A DNA stretch of 38,157 nt from a virus, in IMG/VR virus record IMGVR_UViG_3300017960_000031, positions 1 to 38,157 of that record; one strand, written 5' to 3'. The position numbers and the translations under genes are program-made. Numbering within the stretch: the first letter of the stretch is position 1; each line of letters begins with the position of its first letter. The notes under the pieces were generated by a model. The model was given only the letters and a program-made list of their open reading frames with translations, made no database searches and was not told the DNA's origin. Positions 15,141 to 23,089 of this stretch are shown here, one piece after another.

Positions 15141-15871
15141 GATTCGTTCTCCTCGTTCCCATTCTTTCTACCGCGCTTCTTGCTTCGCAGTGCACGGAGT
15201 GCGGCCTGTGCGTCGTCGAGCTCTTCCCCGCCTTCGCTGGCCTTTTGCTTTACATCGATCTTGGCCTTCGTGTCCTTCGAGACAATCTTGTCCGGGATGA
15301 ACAGAGGCTCCTCGGGCCCAGAGCTCTTACGAGCCCTAGGAGCCGCTCCTGCCACACCGCCCTCGGGCACTACGCGCCGTAGGACGTTCTCCAGGACGCC
15401 CTCGAGCTGTGCAGGGTCCAAGGCCGGAGCTGGAGTTGGGGCCGTTGGTGCAGCCTCTGAGGCGGCTTGAGCGGCCACCTTCCCGACCTCCTCGGCGATC
15501 ACCGAACGAAGCCCAGGGATCAGGTCGCCCAAGAGCTCGGCCTTGAGCCTCTCGGTGTCCACCTCCTGCACCACAGTCTTTTCGACAAAGGTTTCGATGC
15601 GATGCTCGACTACCTTGCCGGAATCGGCGGGTTCTTTGTTCTGTGGCCGGCTGTGGGCCACGAAAGGCGGAGCTGGACGTGTAGGCACGGCACCCTTCCG
15701 TTGAGCTTTTCGATTCACCCGCACGTTGCCCTTCCCCTGCTCCTTGGCCAAGTCCTTGGAAGACTGAGCCGCAGCGATCGAAACCCAACGCTGCTCCCCA
15801 CGCTTCAGCCCCACAATCCCCAGGTCGGGGATGTCGCAAGGGTTGCAGCAGATGATCTGGGCTTCGATCAT
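15137..15871 (-). CDS. Unrecognised 244-aa protein coupled to the actin-like ATPase
   Basis: Not recognised. The N-terminal 35 residues look folded (IICCNPCDIPDLGIVGL then a Lys-Arg-Gly-Glu-Gln-Arg-Trp turn). Residues 36-90 are basic and disordered. A charged helix region follows (VVEHRIETFVEKTVVQEVDTERLKAE), then an Ala/Pro-rich linker and a Lys/Arg-rich C-terminus. Both ends use 4-nt ATGA overlaps, with the gene upstream (15868-15871) and the actin-like gene downstream (15137-15140), so synthesis is likely coupled to both. ParM-type systems pair an ATPase with a DNA-binding adaptor, and the basic tail would suit that. But neighbours are virion genes and no known adaptor fold is visible, so it could equally be structural. 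Confidence 0.7.
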   Translation of the reverse strand: MIEAQIICCNPCDIPDLGIVGLKRGEQRWVSIAAAQSSKDLAKEQGKGNVRVNRKAQRKGAVPTRPAPPFVAHSRPQNKEPADSGKVVEHRIETFVEKTVVQEVDTERLKAELLGDLIPGLRSVIAEEVGKVAAQAASEAAPTAPTPAPALDPAQLEGVLENVLRRVVPEGGVAGAAPRARKSSGPEEPLFIPDKIVSKDTKAKIDVKQKASEGGEELDDAQAALRALRSKKRGRKNGNEENES

Positions 15872-16404
15872 ACAAGGGGAGTCTCTTTGAGGGTCTTCAT
15901 GATCTGCTGGTCAATCATCGCCTTCATCTTGCGCCTCGATTTTTCGTAGGCCCTACGCACAAACGTGTGCTTCTTGAAACCTGGATGAATCCAGGAATCT
16001 TGTGGCGATGCCGGAGTGGTTCTGATCAACACTGTACCGCCGGGTCCCTTCATCGGTACCCGCGAGACTCCAGCCTGTTGGGTCAACCACTCCATGGGGT
16101 AAGCTTCACGCCCCTCAAGGAGCTGATCGATCCAGGGCCACGAAGAGTAGATCTCCACGCGACCCCCACGCGGAACTACTTTGTGCGTGAACGAATCGAA
16201 AAAGCCCACTGAACGAGGAAGACCCTCGGGTTCTCCTGGCGGGGTCGGTTTGTTGCCTTGTTTGGCGAAGTCCTTGCCCGCCTCGAAGACGATGGCTTCG
16301 ACGAGCATCTCGCCGATCTTGTTGAGGAACTCGGGAGTGATGAAGTCCTTGTTCTGGAGACCAGCCCAGGTCTTCCCATAGGTCCGTTTGATCTTGATCT
16401 CCAT
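15868..16404 (-). CDS. Tail-completion/virion morphogenesis-like protein
   Basis: A 178-aa protein. The layout suits the HK97-gp10/virion-morphogenesis group of head-tail joining or tail-completion proteins: an N-terminal helix, a central beta region (SFTHKVVPRGGRVEIYSSWPW), and then a His-Pro-Gly-Phe (HPGFKKHTFVRRAYEKSRRKM) leading into a long C-terminal helix. The match is by pattern, not by a unique motif. ATG at 16404 has a GGGG-rich Shine-Dalgarno and starts 13 nt after the stop of the 507-aa structural gene. It overlaps the next gene by 4 nt. A neck or tail-terminator role is inferred from pattern and position. Confidence 0.6.
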   Translation of the reverse strand: MEIKIKRTYGKTWAGLQNKDFITPEFLNKIGEMLVEAIVFEAGKDFAKQGNKPTPPGEPEGLPRSVGFFDSFTHKVVPRGGRVEIYSSWPWIDQLLEGREAYPMEWLTQQAGVSRVPMKGPGGTVLIRTTPASPQDSWIHPGFKKHTFVRRAYEKSRRKMKAMIDQQIMKTLKETPLV

Positions 16405-16417
16405 CTACGCCCCCCAC

Positions 16418-17941
16418 CTAGTAGGTGATGTTCTCGTAGACGGGCGTGCGACCCCTTTGCTCGCGTTCGTCTGGGATGTTGTCCTTCTCCGTCTGCATCG
16501 GGGTCTGCTGGTAGTCGGAGCCCACGGGGTAAGGACCCTCGGGTGGGTACTCCGTCTCCCAACCTCCGCCCTGCACGACAGCAGGACGACCGCGACACTC
16601 GGGCCAGCAAAGTTCCGTCGTGTCGAACAGCGGGATCTGGTAGCGGATGTCGTTCTCGTCCAGGTACTTCATTGTGAAGTGCTGCTGGAGGATCGTGCCG
16701 CGATTAGACGGCTTGCGAACCGGGCCAATCGAGTATCGCTCGTTGGTCTGCTTCACGATGAAGTCACGCATCGTGAGCAACGGGCTCGGGCCCGACCAGA
16801 CATCCTGCGTGTGGTCGAGGTACCGACCATTCGGTGTCTGTTTTACGGCACGCTCAGCGTCATCCGGCGCGACGATGAGGTCGTAGGGACCTTCGTATCC
16901 ACCGACGAATCCAGTGCCGAAGCACTCAAGACAACGGGAGTCGGGCTGCTGGTTGTACTCGATGGTCCGAGGATCGCGACCGCAGAAGCAGCGTGGTCCG
17001 CTGGTCTTTTTGATGAAGACCTTGACACGCTCACCACCCTGCTCGAGAACCCAGTTGTTCCGACGCATAGCCTCACGCCAGATGTAGTCGAGCCGCTCAA
17101 CGGACCGGTAGGTGATCGGCTCGGCGAAGTCGAGCGGCGTCTCCCGGAACCCGGTCGGGGAAGCGGGGTCTTGAGCCACCGTCGTAATGCGGTACCAGAT
17201 CTTCTTGTCGAGGTCGGTACGCACCGCGTTCGTGTTGTAGCGGTAGCTGATCGACACCGCCGACTCAGGGCCTGTAGGCAGCACAGGCTCGATCCACCGC
17301 TCCGTCGCGAAATTGTAGCCTCGGACGTTGATGAGGGTAACCTCGCCGGTCGGACCAAACACCGCGTGAACGGGGACGATCTGGTTGTCGATGACGAGCT
17401 GCACGTCCATCGGGCTGTTGGCCGAAATAGCCTGCCCGGAGTTTTTCACGATCGGGAAATACTTCGTCCGAAAGATCCAGTTGCGCTGGTTCGCGGACTC
17501 TCCTCGAGCGATCCAGCTCGTCTCCCAGTCAACGACTTCGTTGTCCACGAAGGCGTTGTTGGTGAAATCCCGATAGAACGTGCCACCTACCGGAGCGATG
17601 TTGAGGCGCGTGTAGGGGCCGCGCTCCGACGTGTCGCTACGGTAGATGTTGACGCCGAGGACTGTGAACTTGCTGTTCTTGGTCAGAATGGCTGGGTTGT
17701 CCCAACGCAGGTCCATCGTGCCCGAGAACAACGGGCTCACGACCTCAGCGTTGATGGGTGGGGCCGGACAGTCGTTCGGCCCCACCTCCCAGCCGGGACA
17801 TCCGGGACCGAAAGGTCCCGGACTGGGTCCAGGGTCAGGACATGGCGGCGTCGGGGTAGGTTCCGGGGTCTCGCACGAAACCGGCTTCAACGGATCCGGC
17901 TTCTGCAACCACGGTTCTTGCCCCTTGTTGATGCACGTCAT
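16418..17941 (-). CDS. Phage structural protein with Cys-rich zinc motif (507 aa), neck type
   Basis: After a Pro-rich, Cys-containing N-terminal stretch (residues 20-60) comes a beta domain with a LGVNIYRSDTSERGPYTRLN strand set similar to fibronectin-III-like virion modules. Residues about 320-350 hold CFCG...CLECFGTGFVGGY, a four-Cys zinc-binding site. The following DLIVAPDDAE, MRDFIVKQTNERYSIGPV and RGTILQQHF segments recall head-tail connector or neck proteins, in which a domain 'DxIxRxxNxRYxIGPVxxPxxRGxxLQQxF' is seen in large myoviruses. Start is ATG at 17941 behind AGGTAGG. Structural nature is likely; the neck assignment is tentative. Confidence 0.7.
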   Translation of the reverse strand: MTCINKGQEPWLQKPDPLKPVSCETPEPTPTPPCPDPGPSPGPFGPGCPGWEVGPNDCPAPPINAEVVSPLFSGTMDLRWDNPAILTKNSKFTVLGVNIYRSDTSERGPYTRLNIAPVGGTFYRDFTNNAFVDNEVVDWETSWIARGESANQRNWIFRTKYFPIVKNSGQAISANSPMDVQLVIDNQIVPVHAVFGPTGEVTLINVRGYNFATERWIEPVLPTGPESAVSISYRYNTNAVRTDLDKKIWYRITTVAQDPASPTGFRETPLDFAEPITYRSVERLDYIWREAMRRNNWVLEQGGERVKVFIKKTSGPRCFCGRDPRTIEYNQQPDSRCLECFGTGFVGGYEGPYDLIVAPDDAERAVKQTPNGRYLDHTQDVWSGPSPLLTMRDFIVKQTNERYSIGPVRKPSNRGTILQQHFTMKYLDENDIRYQIPLFDTTELCWPECRGRPAVVQGGGWETEYPPEGPYPVGSDYQQTPMQTEKDNIPDEREQRGRTPVYENITY

Positions 17942-17962
17942 GTCCTACCTGCCTTGGAGACG

Positions 17963-18319
17963 CTAGGCGCCTCCTTGAGTCTGACCTGCACCGGGGGGCG
18001 TGACCAGTCGGACCGTGCCGTCCTGGAGAGCCACCCACTGCTGACCGTCCTCGAGGTTGAGACGCTTCGAGATCGCGTTGATGTGCCCCTGGCCCTTGTC
18101 GTCGAGCTCGTCGAGCTTGGCCAAGATGCGCGTCTTGAGAACCTCATGCTCACCGACCTTGGCCAGGAGTTGCTGAGACTCCTGACGAATGCTCAGAAGA
18201 GCCGTCTGCTCCTCGGGGGTCAGCTTGCCGATGATGCTGGGGTCCTGCGCCGGAGCCTGCGTCTCCGGAGCGTCGGGGGTTGCGGTGGTGTTCTCGGTGG
18301 TGTTCTCGTTGTTTTCCAT
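17963..18319 (-). CDS. Small acidic helical protein (118 aa)
   Basis: Not recognised. An N-terminal disordered stretch rich in Asn, Thr, Glu and Pro (1-28) precedes a predicted helical hairpin, LTPEEQTALLSIRQESQQLL...LKTRILAKLDELDDKG (33-76). A short QQWVALQDGTVRLV beta end and a Gly/Gln tail follow. ATG at 18319 has a strong GGAGG 6 nt upstream. It lies 21 nt before the 507-aa structural gene. It could be a small scaffold or chaperone, but no motif shows this. Confidence 0.65.
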   Translation of the reverse strand: MENNENTTENTTATPDAPETQAPAQDPSIIGKLTPEEQTALLSIRQESQQLLAKVGEHEVLKTRILAKLDELDDKGQGHINAISKRLNLEDGQQWVALQDGTVRLVTPPGAGQTQGGA

Positions 18320-18343
18320 TTGAGCCTCCGGCTTGCCGGTACT

Positions 18344-18583
18344 CTACCCACGCCCCACAGATTTGGCTTTCTCCTCTTCAAGGAGAAGACGCCGGTGGGC
18401 ACGCAATTCAGACAGGAAGTTGTCGAAATGGGTGCCTACGCGGTCACCGAGGGTGAGGGTTCGTGCGTGTTTGACCACGCTGGGGAATTTTTCGAAAGAC
18501 CAGAAAACGTTCCCGTCCTGGTCGGTGTACTCGTAGATACGGAGTCCCTTGGTGACAGCGCTTTCTTTTGTCGAATCTGTCAC
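18344..18583 (-). CDS. Unrecognised small protein (79 aa)
   Basis: Starts at GTG 18583, overlapping the stop of the lipoprotein gene as GTGA, so translation is coupled. The middle (IYEYTDQDGNVFWSFEKFP) reads as a beta hairpin with aromatic residues, followed by a basic helix (FDNFLSELRAHRRLLLEEEKAK). No family recognised. Confidence 0.6.
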   Translation of the reverse strand: MTDSTKESAVTKGLRIYEYTDQDGNVFWSFEKFPSVVKHARTLTLGDRVGTHFDNFLSELRAHRRLLLEEEKAKSVGRG

Positions 18584-19134
18584 GGCTGTTCTTCCTTGGG
18601 CGTCGGACCTTTCTCAGCCTTGGCAGCCTTGGCGGTACGCTCCCGGTTCTCTTTTTTGAGCTCTTCGATGATCTCGTCAAGATCGTCTTCGGCCTTATCG
18701 ACCTGCGCGATCTGCTTCTCCAACAGATCGTGAGCAGCGTGGGCAGCCTCGTTTGGCATCTTCGCCTGCTGCACCCGCTTCAGCGCTTGCTGCTCTCGAC
18801 GCTCAAGGATGGTCTCAACCTCTTTCTTGGGGAGACAACGACCTTCGAAGCGCATCCGTCCCTTGAGACAGTCGTCTTTGAGCTCTTCGTCATTCGGTAT
18901 CGGCGCACCAGGCTCCGGGACTACCCCCTCACCTCCGGTGTCTTCACCCTCGTCCTCCGCAGCTTCCGGAAGGTCCTCTTTGGTCTCTTCCTTCTTGTCA
19001 AAATCCGACGACGGCCGATACTCAGGCAGCCGGTCCTCCTTCTTCTCGAAGCCCGGCGCCTGCTTACCAAGGCAGGAGATCATAGTCAGCAGGAAGCTAC
19101 TGAGGACGGTCGCGGAGTAGCTTTTTGACTTCAT
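18580..19134 (-). CDS. Putative lipoprotein, candidate outer spanin-like partner
   Basis: The start is placed at ATG 19134 (MKSKSYSATVLSSFLLTMISC), behind GAGAAG 5 nt upstream, rather than the longer in-frame TTG/ATG options. This gives a 184-aa protein with a lysine-rich start, a short hydrophobic core and Cys21 in a slightly weak lipobox (Met-Ile-Ser-Cys). The mature part is very acidic (Glu/Asp/Pro-rich, 30-100), then a basic Cys-containing patch (DDCLKGRMRFEGRCLPKKE) and a long coiled coil (EVETILERREQQALKRVQ onwards). The gene starts inside the upstream TM/coiled-coil gene, an arrangement seen in Rz/Rz1 lysis genes. It is longer than a typical Rz1, so the spanin role is a hypothesis. Confidence 0.65.
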   Translation of the reverse strand: MKSKSYSATVLSSFLLTMISCLGKQAPGFEKKEDRLPEYRPSSDFDKKEETKEDLPEAAEDEGEDTGGEGVVPEPGAPIPNDEELKDDCLKGRMRFEGRCLPKKEVETILERREQQALKRVQQAKMPNEAAHAAHDLLEKQIAQVDKAEDDLDEIIEELKKENRERTAKAAKAEKGPTPKEEQP

Positions 19135-19399
19135 CGATCTTCTCGTCCACGTTGTCGAGCTTGCCCTCGAGCCGCACCAAGGCAAGCGAATTCTTTTGGA
19201 CCGAATCAGTCACATCTGCGAGTTTGTCGAGGTCTTCTTGCAGCTCCGTGATCCGCTCGTCCTGAATAGCGTTGTTGACCTCAAGCTTGACTCCCCAGAT
19301 GATCACTGGAATCACCAAAACAGACAACACTTTCATGGTGATATCCACGAACTTGGAAGTGTTGTCCTTCGAAAAAGCGCTGTGGCTACTGGGGGACAT
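19097..19399 (-). CDS. Single-TM coiled-coil protein, candidate inner spanin-like
   Basis: A 100-aa protein. Residues 22-37 (VLSVLVIPVIIWGVKL) form one membrane segment after a polar N-terminus, followed by a continuous amphipathic coiled coil (ERITELQEDLDKLADVTDSV...LVRLEGKLDNVDEKIDEVKKLL) to the end. This topology, with TM near the N-terminus and coiled coil outside, suits an inner-membrane spanin (Rz type) or a small phage membrane accessory protein. ATG at 19399 has AGGAGCGG upstream. Its 3' end overlaps the lipoprotein gene by 38 nt. No holin or endolysin is recognised nearby, which weakens the lysis reading. Confidence 0.65.
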   Translation of the reverse strand: MSPSSHSAFSKDNTSKFVDITMKVLSVLVIPVIIWGVKLEVNNAIQDERITELQEDLDKLADVTDSVQKNSLALVRLEGKLDNVDEKIDEVKKLLRDRPQ

Positions 19400-19438
19400 A
19401 GGATCAACCGCTCCTACTCACAAAAACCTATAGAGGAG

Positions 19439-19798
19439 TTACCGGGCTGAACGAAGCTTGGCCGCCAAGTAGCGTGCCGTGACACGCGCAACCTTGTTGA
19501 GCTCGAGCTCGTCGCCTTCAGACGTCACCCAGCCGGCTTGCTTGAGCGCATCTACCGCCTCACGGAAGAACTCGGGGCCTTCTCCGTGGAAAGGATAGTG
19601 TCGGCTGATGTCTTCAGCCATGGTTTCAAGGTTCACGCTGTCCTGCGCGGGGAGGTTTTCGAGGTAGCGGAGCACAATGTTTTGCGCCTGCTTCAACTGG
19701 TCGCCCCCGAAGTCGTTGCGGAGATCGGTCCACTCGACCCGTCGGGGTTCGAGGTCACCTCGAAGAAATTGCCAAGTTTGTGGTTCACGGAGCGGCAT
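19439..19798 (-). CDS. Unrecognised 119-aa protein, possibly winged-helix
   Basis: N-terminal MPLREPQTWQFLRGDLEP is followed by helices (KQAQNIVLRYLENL, NLETMAEDISRHYP) and a region FFREAVDALKQAGWVTSEGDELELNKVAR that has the helix-strand-turn-strand look of a winged helix. ATG at 19798 has AGGAGA 6 nt upstream. No family was recognised, and a DNA-binding role is only a guess. Confidence 0.6.
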   Translation of the reverse strand: MPLREPQTWQFLRGDLEPRRVEWTDLRNDFGGDQLKQAQNIVLRYLENLPAQDSVNLETMAEDISRHYPFHGEGPEFFREAVDALKQAGWVTSEGDELELNKVARVTARYLAAKLRSAR

Positions 19799-19865
19799 CG
19801 TTGATCTCCTGCTTTAGGCCCTACTCAAGGGCGTGTCATAAAGGCTTCACCGGCACAGCACAACT

Positions 19866-20477
19866 TCATGAAAAGACTCTGCGGGCACGAAGTCGACAAA
19901 TAAAGCGGCGCCACCATGAGAGTCGAAGAAGGGTTCGATAAACCTCTCGAACCGCACGGGCCTCTTGAAGAGCGGAAGTGGGAGTATTCAACTCGATACC
20001 GAGGAACTCAGCAACGGACGCGAGGGACAAATTTTCAAGCCCACAGGGCTCAATTTGCTCCCAAGCCAAAGTAACCGTATCGATCCATGGAGAGTCAATG
20101 GAGAGCATCCTCGCCAACACAGCATCAGGAGGAACATTTTTGCTCTCGAGAATTTGTCGAACAACGGGGCGAACGAACCGCATAGCTCGCTGCACGTCAT
20201 GTCCGACAACGAGACGATTCTCAAGAAACTTGAGAAGAGCTTGACCTACATCGTTTTCAGACGGACTTGGGGCCCATTCCCCGTCAGAGTACCCGGCCCT
20301 TACGAGAAACTCGGCTACCCCTTTGTCAGGGCGCGAGGGAAGTAATGCCGTATGCAAAAGAGTACTCCCGTCGGTGCCAACGACTGCGACATCGAGAATT
20401 TCATGCTCACCTGCGTCGGGTCCTGAGGTCACCACCGCGAGAAACACGGGAGAACGTCCATTGATGTCGTAGCTCAC
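19866..20477 (-). CDS. DnaQ-like exonuclease fold with all catalytic residues lost
   Basis: A 203-aa protein that keeps the skeleton of a DEDD 3'-5' exonuclease. The Exo I strand is VFLAVVTSGPD, where active enzymes have FxDxETTGxD; here the Asp and Glu are Ala14 and Val16. Exo II is VVGHDVQRAMRFV, against the usual GHNxxFDxRFL; the key Asp is Ala. Exo III is TSALQEARAVREVY, against HxALxDAxAxxxVY; the His is Thr and the Asp is Glu. The reading frame is intact, so this looks like a repurposed pseudoenzyme, not decay. Start is GTG 20477, overlapping the upstream stop as TAGTG. The C-terminus is aromatic and basic (SWWRRFICRLRARR), perhaps amphipathic. Confidence 0.72.
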   Translation of the reverse strand: MSYDINGRSPVFLAVVTSGPDAGEHEILDVAVVGTDGSTLLHTALLPSRPDKGVAEFLVRAGYSDGEWAPSPSENDVGQALLKFLENRLVVGHDVQRAMRFVRPVVRQILESKNVPPDAVLARMLSIDSPWIDTVTLAWEQIEPCGLENLSLASVAEFLGIELNTPTSALQEARAVREVYRTLLRLSWWRRFICRLRARRVFS

Positions 20478-21073
20478 TACTCGTCTCCGAAAAGGGGCAC
20501 CAGGGAGAGCCGCACTCGACGGATCACAGCGACGTCGGTCTGACCCTGTCGAGAGAACTGAAGCTCAACGACCGGAGATGACCCACGACTCGTGTTGATC
20601 ACGAGGCTGCCGCTGCGGGCATCGAAGAATCCGACACCCTCTACCCCACCGCTGGCGACCTCCTGCCCGTCCACAAGAACGGAGAACCGAGCCTGTCCGT
20701 TGTTGGTGTTGTTCTGGAGTCGGAGCTCGCAGTAGAATCCGAGCTGGTACCGGAGCGTGCCGATGGGCTCGGCGTTCAGGACGGCGGCGGTCTGCGGCGT
20801 CGGGGTGCCGTTGGTCTGCGCGGCGATGACATTAACACGCTGAGGGTCATTGTTGAAGGGGATGCCCTGGTGATTGGCGACGATGCCGTCGAGAGTCGTC
20901 TGATCCCCTGACGAAAGCGTCGAGACGAACTCGATGTCGACATCGTCGCCATCGAGACTGATGCCTTGAAGCACCTCCGCGATGCTCGAGTTCTCGATCT
21001 CGACGGTGAGGACTGTAAGGTCAACAGCCTGGTTGGGGAAGTCGTTCTGGAGACTGTAATTGTAACTCGCCAT
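20477..21073 (-). CDS. Virion protein with shared anchor domain (198 aa)
   Basis: Start is taken at ATG 21073 (MASYNYSLQND), 8 nt after the upstream stop; an in-frame TTG at 21085 is less likely. Residues 1-75 form a domain shared with the next two genes upstream: a beta start, an acidic strand (DVDIEFVSTLSSG) and the LDGIVANHQG helix-turn. The rest (GTLRYQLGFYCELRLQNN... VRLSLVPLFG) is an all-beta, probably jelly-roll domain with a Gly-rich loop. This suggests a small fibre or baseplate appendage: a common virion-attachment module with a variable head. Confidence 0.7.
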   Translation of the reverse strand: MASYNYSLQNDFPNQAVDLTVLTVEIENSSIAEVLQGISLDGDDVDIEFVSTLSSGDQTTLDGIVANHQGIPFNNDPQRVNVIAAQTNGTPTPQTAAVLNAEPIGTLRYQLGFYCELRLQNNTNNGQARFSVLVDGQEVASGGVEGVGFFDARSGSLVINTSRGSSPVVELQFSRQGQTDVAVIRRVRLSLVPLFGDE

Positions 21074-21081
21074 GGGTTCGC

Positions 21082-22185
21082 TCAAAACTCACTGTTGGTG
21101 CTGATCGAGTAGAGGGTGACGGATGCCTTGCTTCCGCCGTAGGGAACGTCGCTAGACAGCTTGATCCGAATCCTCATGCCAGAGGCGGAGTCGATGTCTC
21201 GAGTGGCGTCCTCCTGGTACGGCCAGCGGTAGACCTGGATCGGGTTCTGGAGACCTCGCCACCCGGGACCGCCGAGAGCCGGGATCTCCGGGTAGGCTCG
21301 CTGAGCCTCGGCGATGTAGTCGTACATAGTCTTGTACTCGCGTCGGTAGCCGAGCGGGATGCGCGTGCCCGTCGGGAAGGAGGTCACGTAGTCCGGGTTG
21401 ACGTCGTTGACCAGTTGGGGGGCGTAGTACTGCACGTAACCCTCAAAGTCGAAGATGACCGTGTCCGTGAGCACCAGGTCCGTCGAGAACTGCGCCTCAA
21501 CGGCGGTGAAGCGCAGTTTAGTCCCCGGGTTCGGCTCAACAAAAAAATCGGAGGTGGTGGCGTAGCTGTACGTGGCCTTGACTGTCTTGCCGGACTGGCT
21601 CGAGTTGAACGTGACGACGCCGGTCTCGTAGTCGACCTGGTAGTCCCCATCCGTGGTGTCGGGGGAACTTTCGGTCATCGCCACGTCGTCCACGGTGACG
21701 GCAACGTAGTAGGAGTCGTAAAGCCTGTACTCCTGGGTGATTTTCCCGTGCGTGACGTCGATCCAGTAGGGGTTGGCGGAGGCGAACTCGGTCGCACTGT
21801 TCTCCGTCAGAACCTCATTCACGACCCGGCTCGACATGGTGTACCAGGTCGTCTTGTCGCACCAGTTATGGGACATGAAGTCCGTCGGGTTGCCCTCGCG
21901 CCAGGCAGGCATCGTGAAAGGCACGCCCGTAGAGGTGTACTGGCCCGGACCCTGGATCGTGGGGACCCCGTCGTGGGCCGCGACGACCGCGTCAAGCGCC
22001 GCCTCCTCGGCCATGTCGAGTGCTGCGAGAAAATCGACGTAGAGATCTTCGCCGGCCACGGTGACTCCGGCGAGCTCCTTCGTGATCGTGAGGTCCGCTC
22101 GGATCTCTGCGTCGAGGTTGCGAGGGGCGACCGCCCCGTTCAGCGTGTCGTCCGCGATGCTGAAGTTGTACTTGACGATGGCCAT
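21082..22185 (-). CDS. Virion protein with shared anchor domain (367 aa)
   Basis: Residues 1-78 carry the same module as its neighbours: KYNFSIADDTLNGAV, an EDLYVDFLAAL strand, then LDAVVAAHDGVP. The middle has YQVDYETGVVTFNSS, a strand-turn motif frequent in phage beta domains, and a large Tyr/Trp/Pro-rich C-terminal region (YVQYYAPQLVN, PLGYRREYKTMYDYIAEAQRAYP, PIQVYRWPYQED). No enzyme motif is visible. ATG at 22185 follows the previous stop immediately (TAAGATG). Probably a tail or baseplate component or receptor-binding protein. Confidence 0.72.
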   Translation of the reverse strand: MAIVKYNFSIADDTLNGAVAPRNLDAEIRADLTITKELAGVTVAGEDLYVDFLAALDMAEEAALDAVVAAHDGVPTIQGPGQYTSTGVPFTMPAWREGNPTDFMSHNWCDKTTWYTMSSRVVNEVLTENSATEFASANPYWIDVTHGKITQEYRLYDSYYVAVTVDDVAMTESSPDTTDGDYQVDYETGVVTFNSSQSGKTVKATYSYATTSDFFVEPNPGTKLRFTAVEAQFSTDLVLTDTVIFDFEGYVQYYAPQLVNDVNPDYVTSFPTGTRIPLGYRREYKTMYDYIAEAQRAYPEIPALGGPGWRGLQNPIQVYRWPYQEDATRDIDSASGMRIRIKLSSDVPYGGSKASVTLYSISTNSEF

Positions 22186-22186
22186 C

Positions 22187-23089
22187 TTAGATCACTCTCC
22201 AAAAACTCAGGGTGGCGTCCCACATGGACGACTCGGACCCGGCCCGACCCGATCGGTGTTGCAGGTGGTAGGTGTATGAGCCCTGACTGAGGCTCAGGAC
22301 AAAATGACGCGAGGCGTAGTGACGCTGGTCGGTTCCGGTGGATTCGAACGATTTCTTTGAAACCGTGGGCTCCTGCACGTGGTGTTGTCCAATATCCGTG
22401 TCCCCCTGTAGGACGCGCGCCTCGAAGTCGCTTGAGGTGGAGTCCATGGACCACCCATAGCTCACCAGGAGGATGTATGTGCCTGCCTCGAGCGTGCCAG
22501 TCGTCAACTTCACTTTGGGTTGCCAACGAGTACTCGTGGTCGTTGAGATACTGGGACTTTGCGCGGACTGGAAGTGATTCCCGAAAACAACCTGCGCGGA
22601 GCTTCCGAGCTCTCCCCACGAGGAGCCGTCCCACACAACGACCTCGCCCTCGTCCTTGATGTAGACGGCGAACCCCGAAGCAGGGATCTGAAACTGCCAG
22701 TTGGTCCCGTTCCACCGAGCCACCGCGTTGTCGTGGCTCGCCCACTCACCTGTCGCCGACGCGCCCACGATGTAGTAGTGGCTGGTGTTCGGCGAGCCTG
22801 GGGGGCTTGTCAAATCACGATTTTCGACCGTGATGTTCCAACCCGTCTCATCGTCAAGGAAGTCATCAACAGGCTCGCCCGTATGGGCCCCGACAATCGC
22901 AGCCAGCGTTACCTTTTCCCCCGCATCCAACTCGGGTTCAAACTCGATGTACAGAGTGTCCCCCCCTGTGGGGCTTGTTGAAACGCCCACAAGGCTCGCA
23001 AAGGTAGCGGCTACCTGTGTGTGCAGGGAGCCTGCATCCACGGTTCCGTTGAGCGTATCACCTGAAATCGAAAATTCCTCAACAGCCAT
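22187..23089 (-). CDS. Tail fibre-type protein with DUF2793-like domain (300 aa)
   Basis: Residues 1-76 are the shared anchor module (FSISGDTLNGTVDAG, DTLYIEFEPELDAG, LAAIVGAHTGEP). Residues about 85-165 match the DUF2793 pattern of phage and gene-transfer-agent tail proteins: SPPGSPNTSHYYIVGASA, TGEWASHDNAVARWNGTNW, then a GFAVYIKDEGEVVVWDGSSW strand set. The C-terminal 130 residues are a jelly-roll-like head (VSYGWSMDSTSSDFEARVL ... YTYHLQHRSG). The mixture of anchor, spacer and beta head is typical of receptor-contacting fibres. It follows the 216-aa gene after 4 nt. Confidence 0.75.
   Translation of the reverse strand: MAVEEFSISGDTLNGTVDAGSLHTQVAATFASLVGVSTSPTGGDTLYIEFEPELDAGEKVTLAAIVGAHTGEPVDDFLDDETGWNITVENRDLTSPPGSPNTSHYYIVGASATGEWASHDNAVARWNGTNWQFQIPASGFAVYIKDEGEVVVWDGSSWGELGSSAQVVFGNHFQSAQSPSISTTTSTRWQPKVKLTTGTLEAGTYILLVSYGWSMDSTSSDFEARVLQGDTDIGQHHVQEPTVSKKSFESTGTDQRHYASRHFVLSLSQGSYTYHLQHRSGRAGSESSMWDATLSFWRVI

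Noticed and set aside
16388-18733. Long plus-strand open frame of 781 codons
   Set aside because: Antisense to the 507-, 118- and 79-aa genes. It has no motif or ribosome-binding site, and the minus-strand frames are coupled and recognisable.
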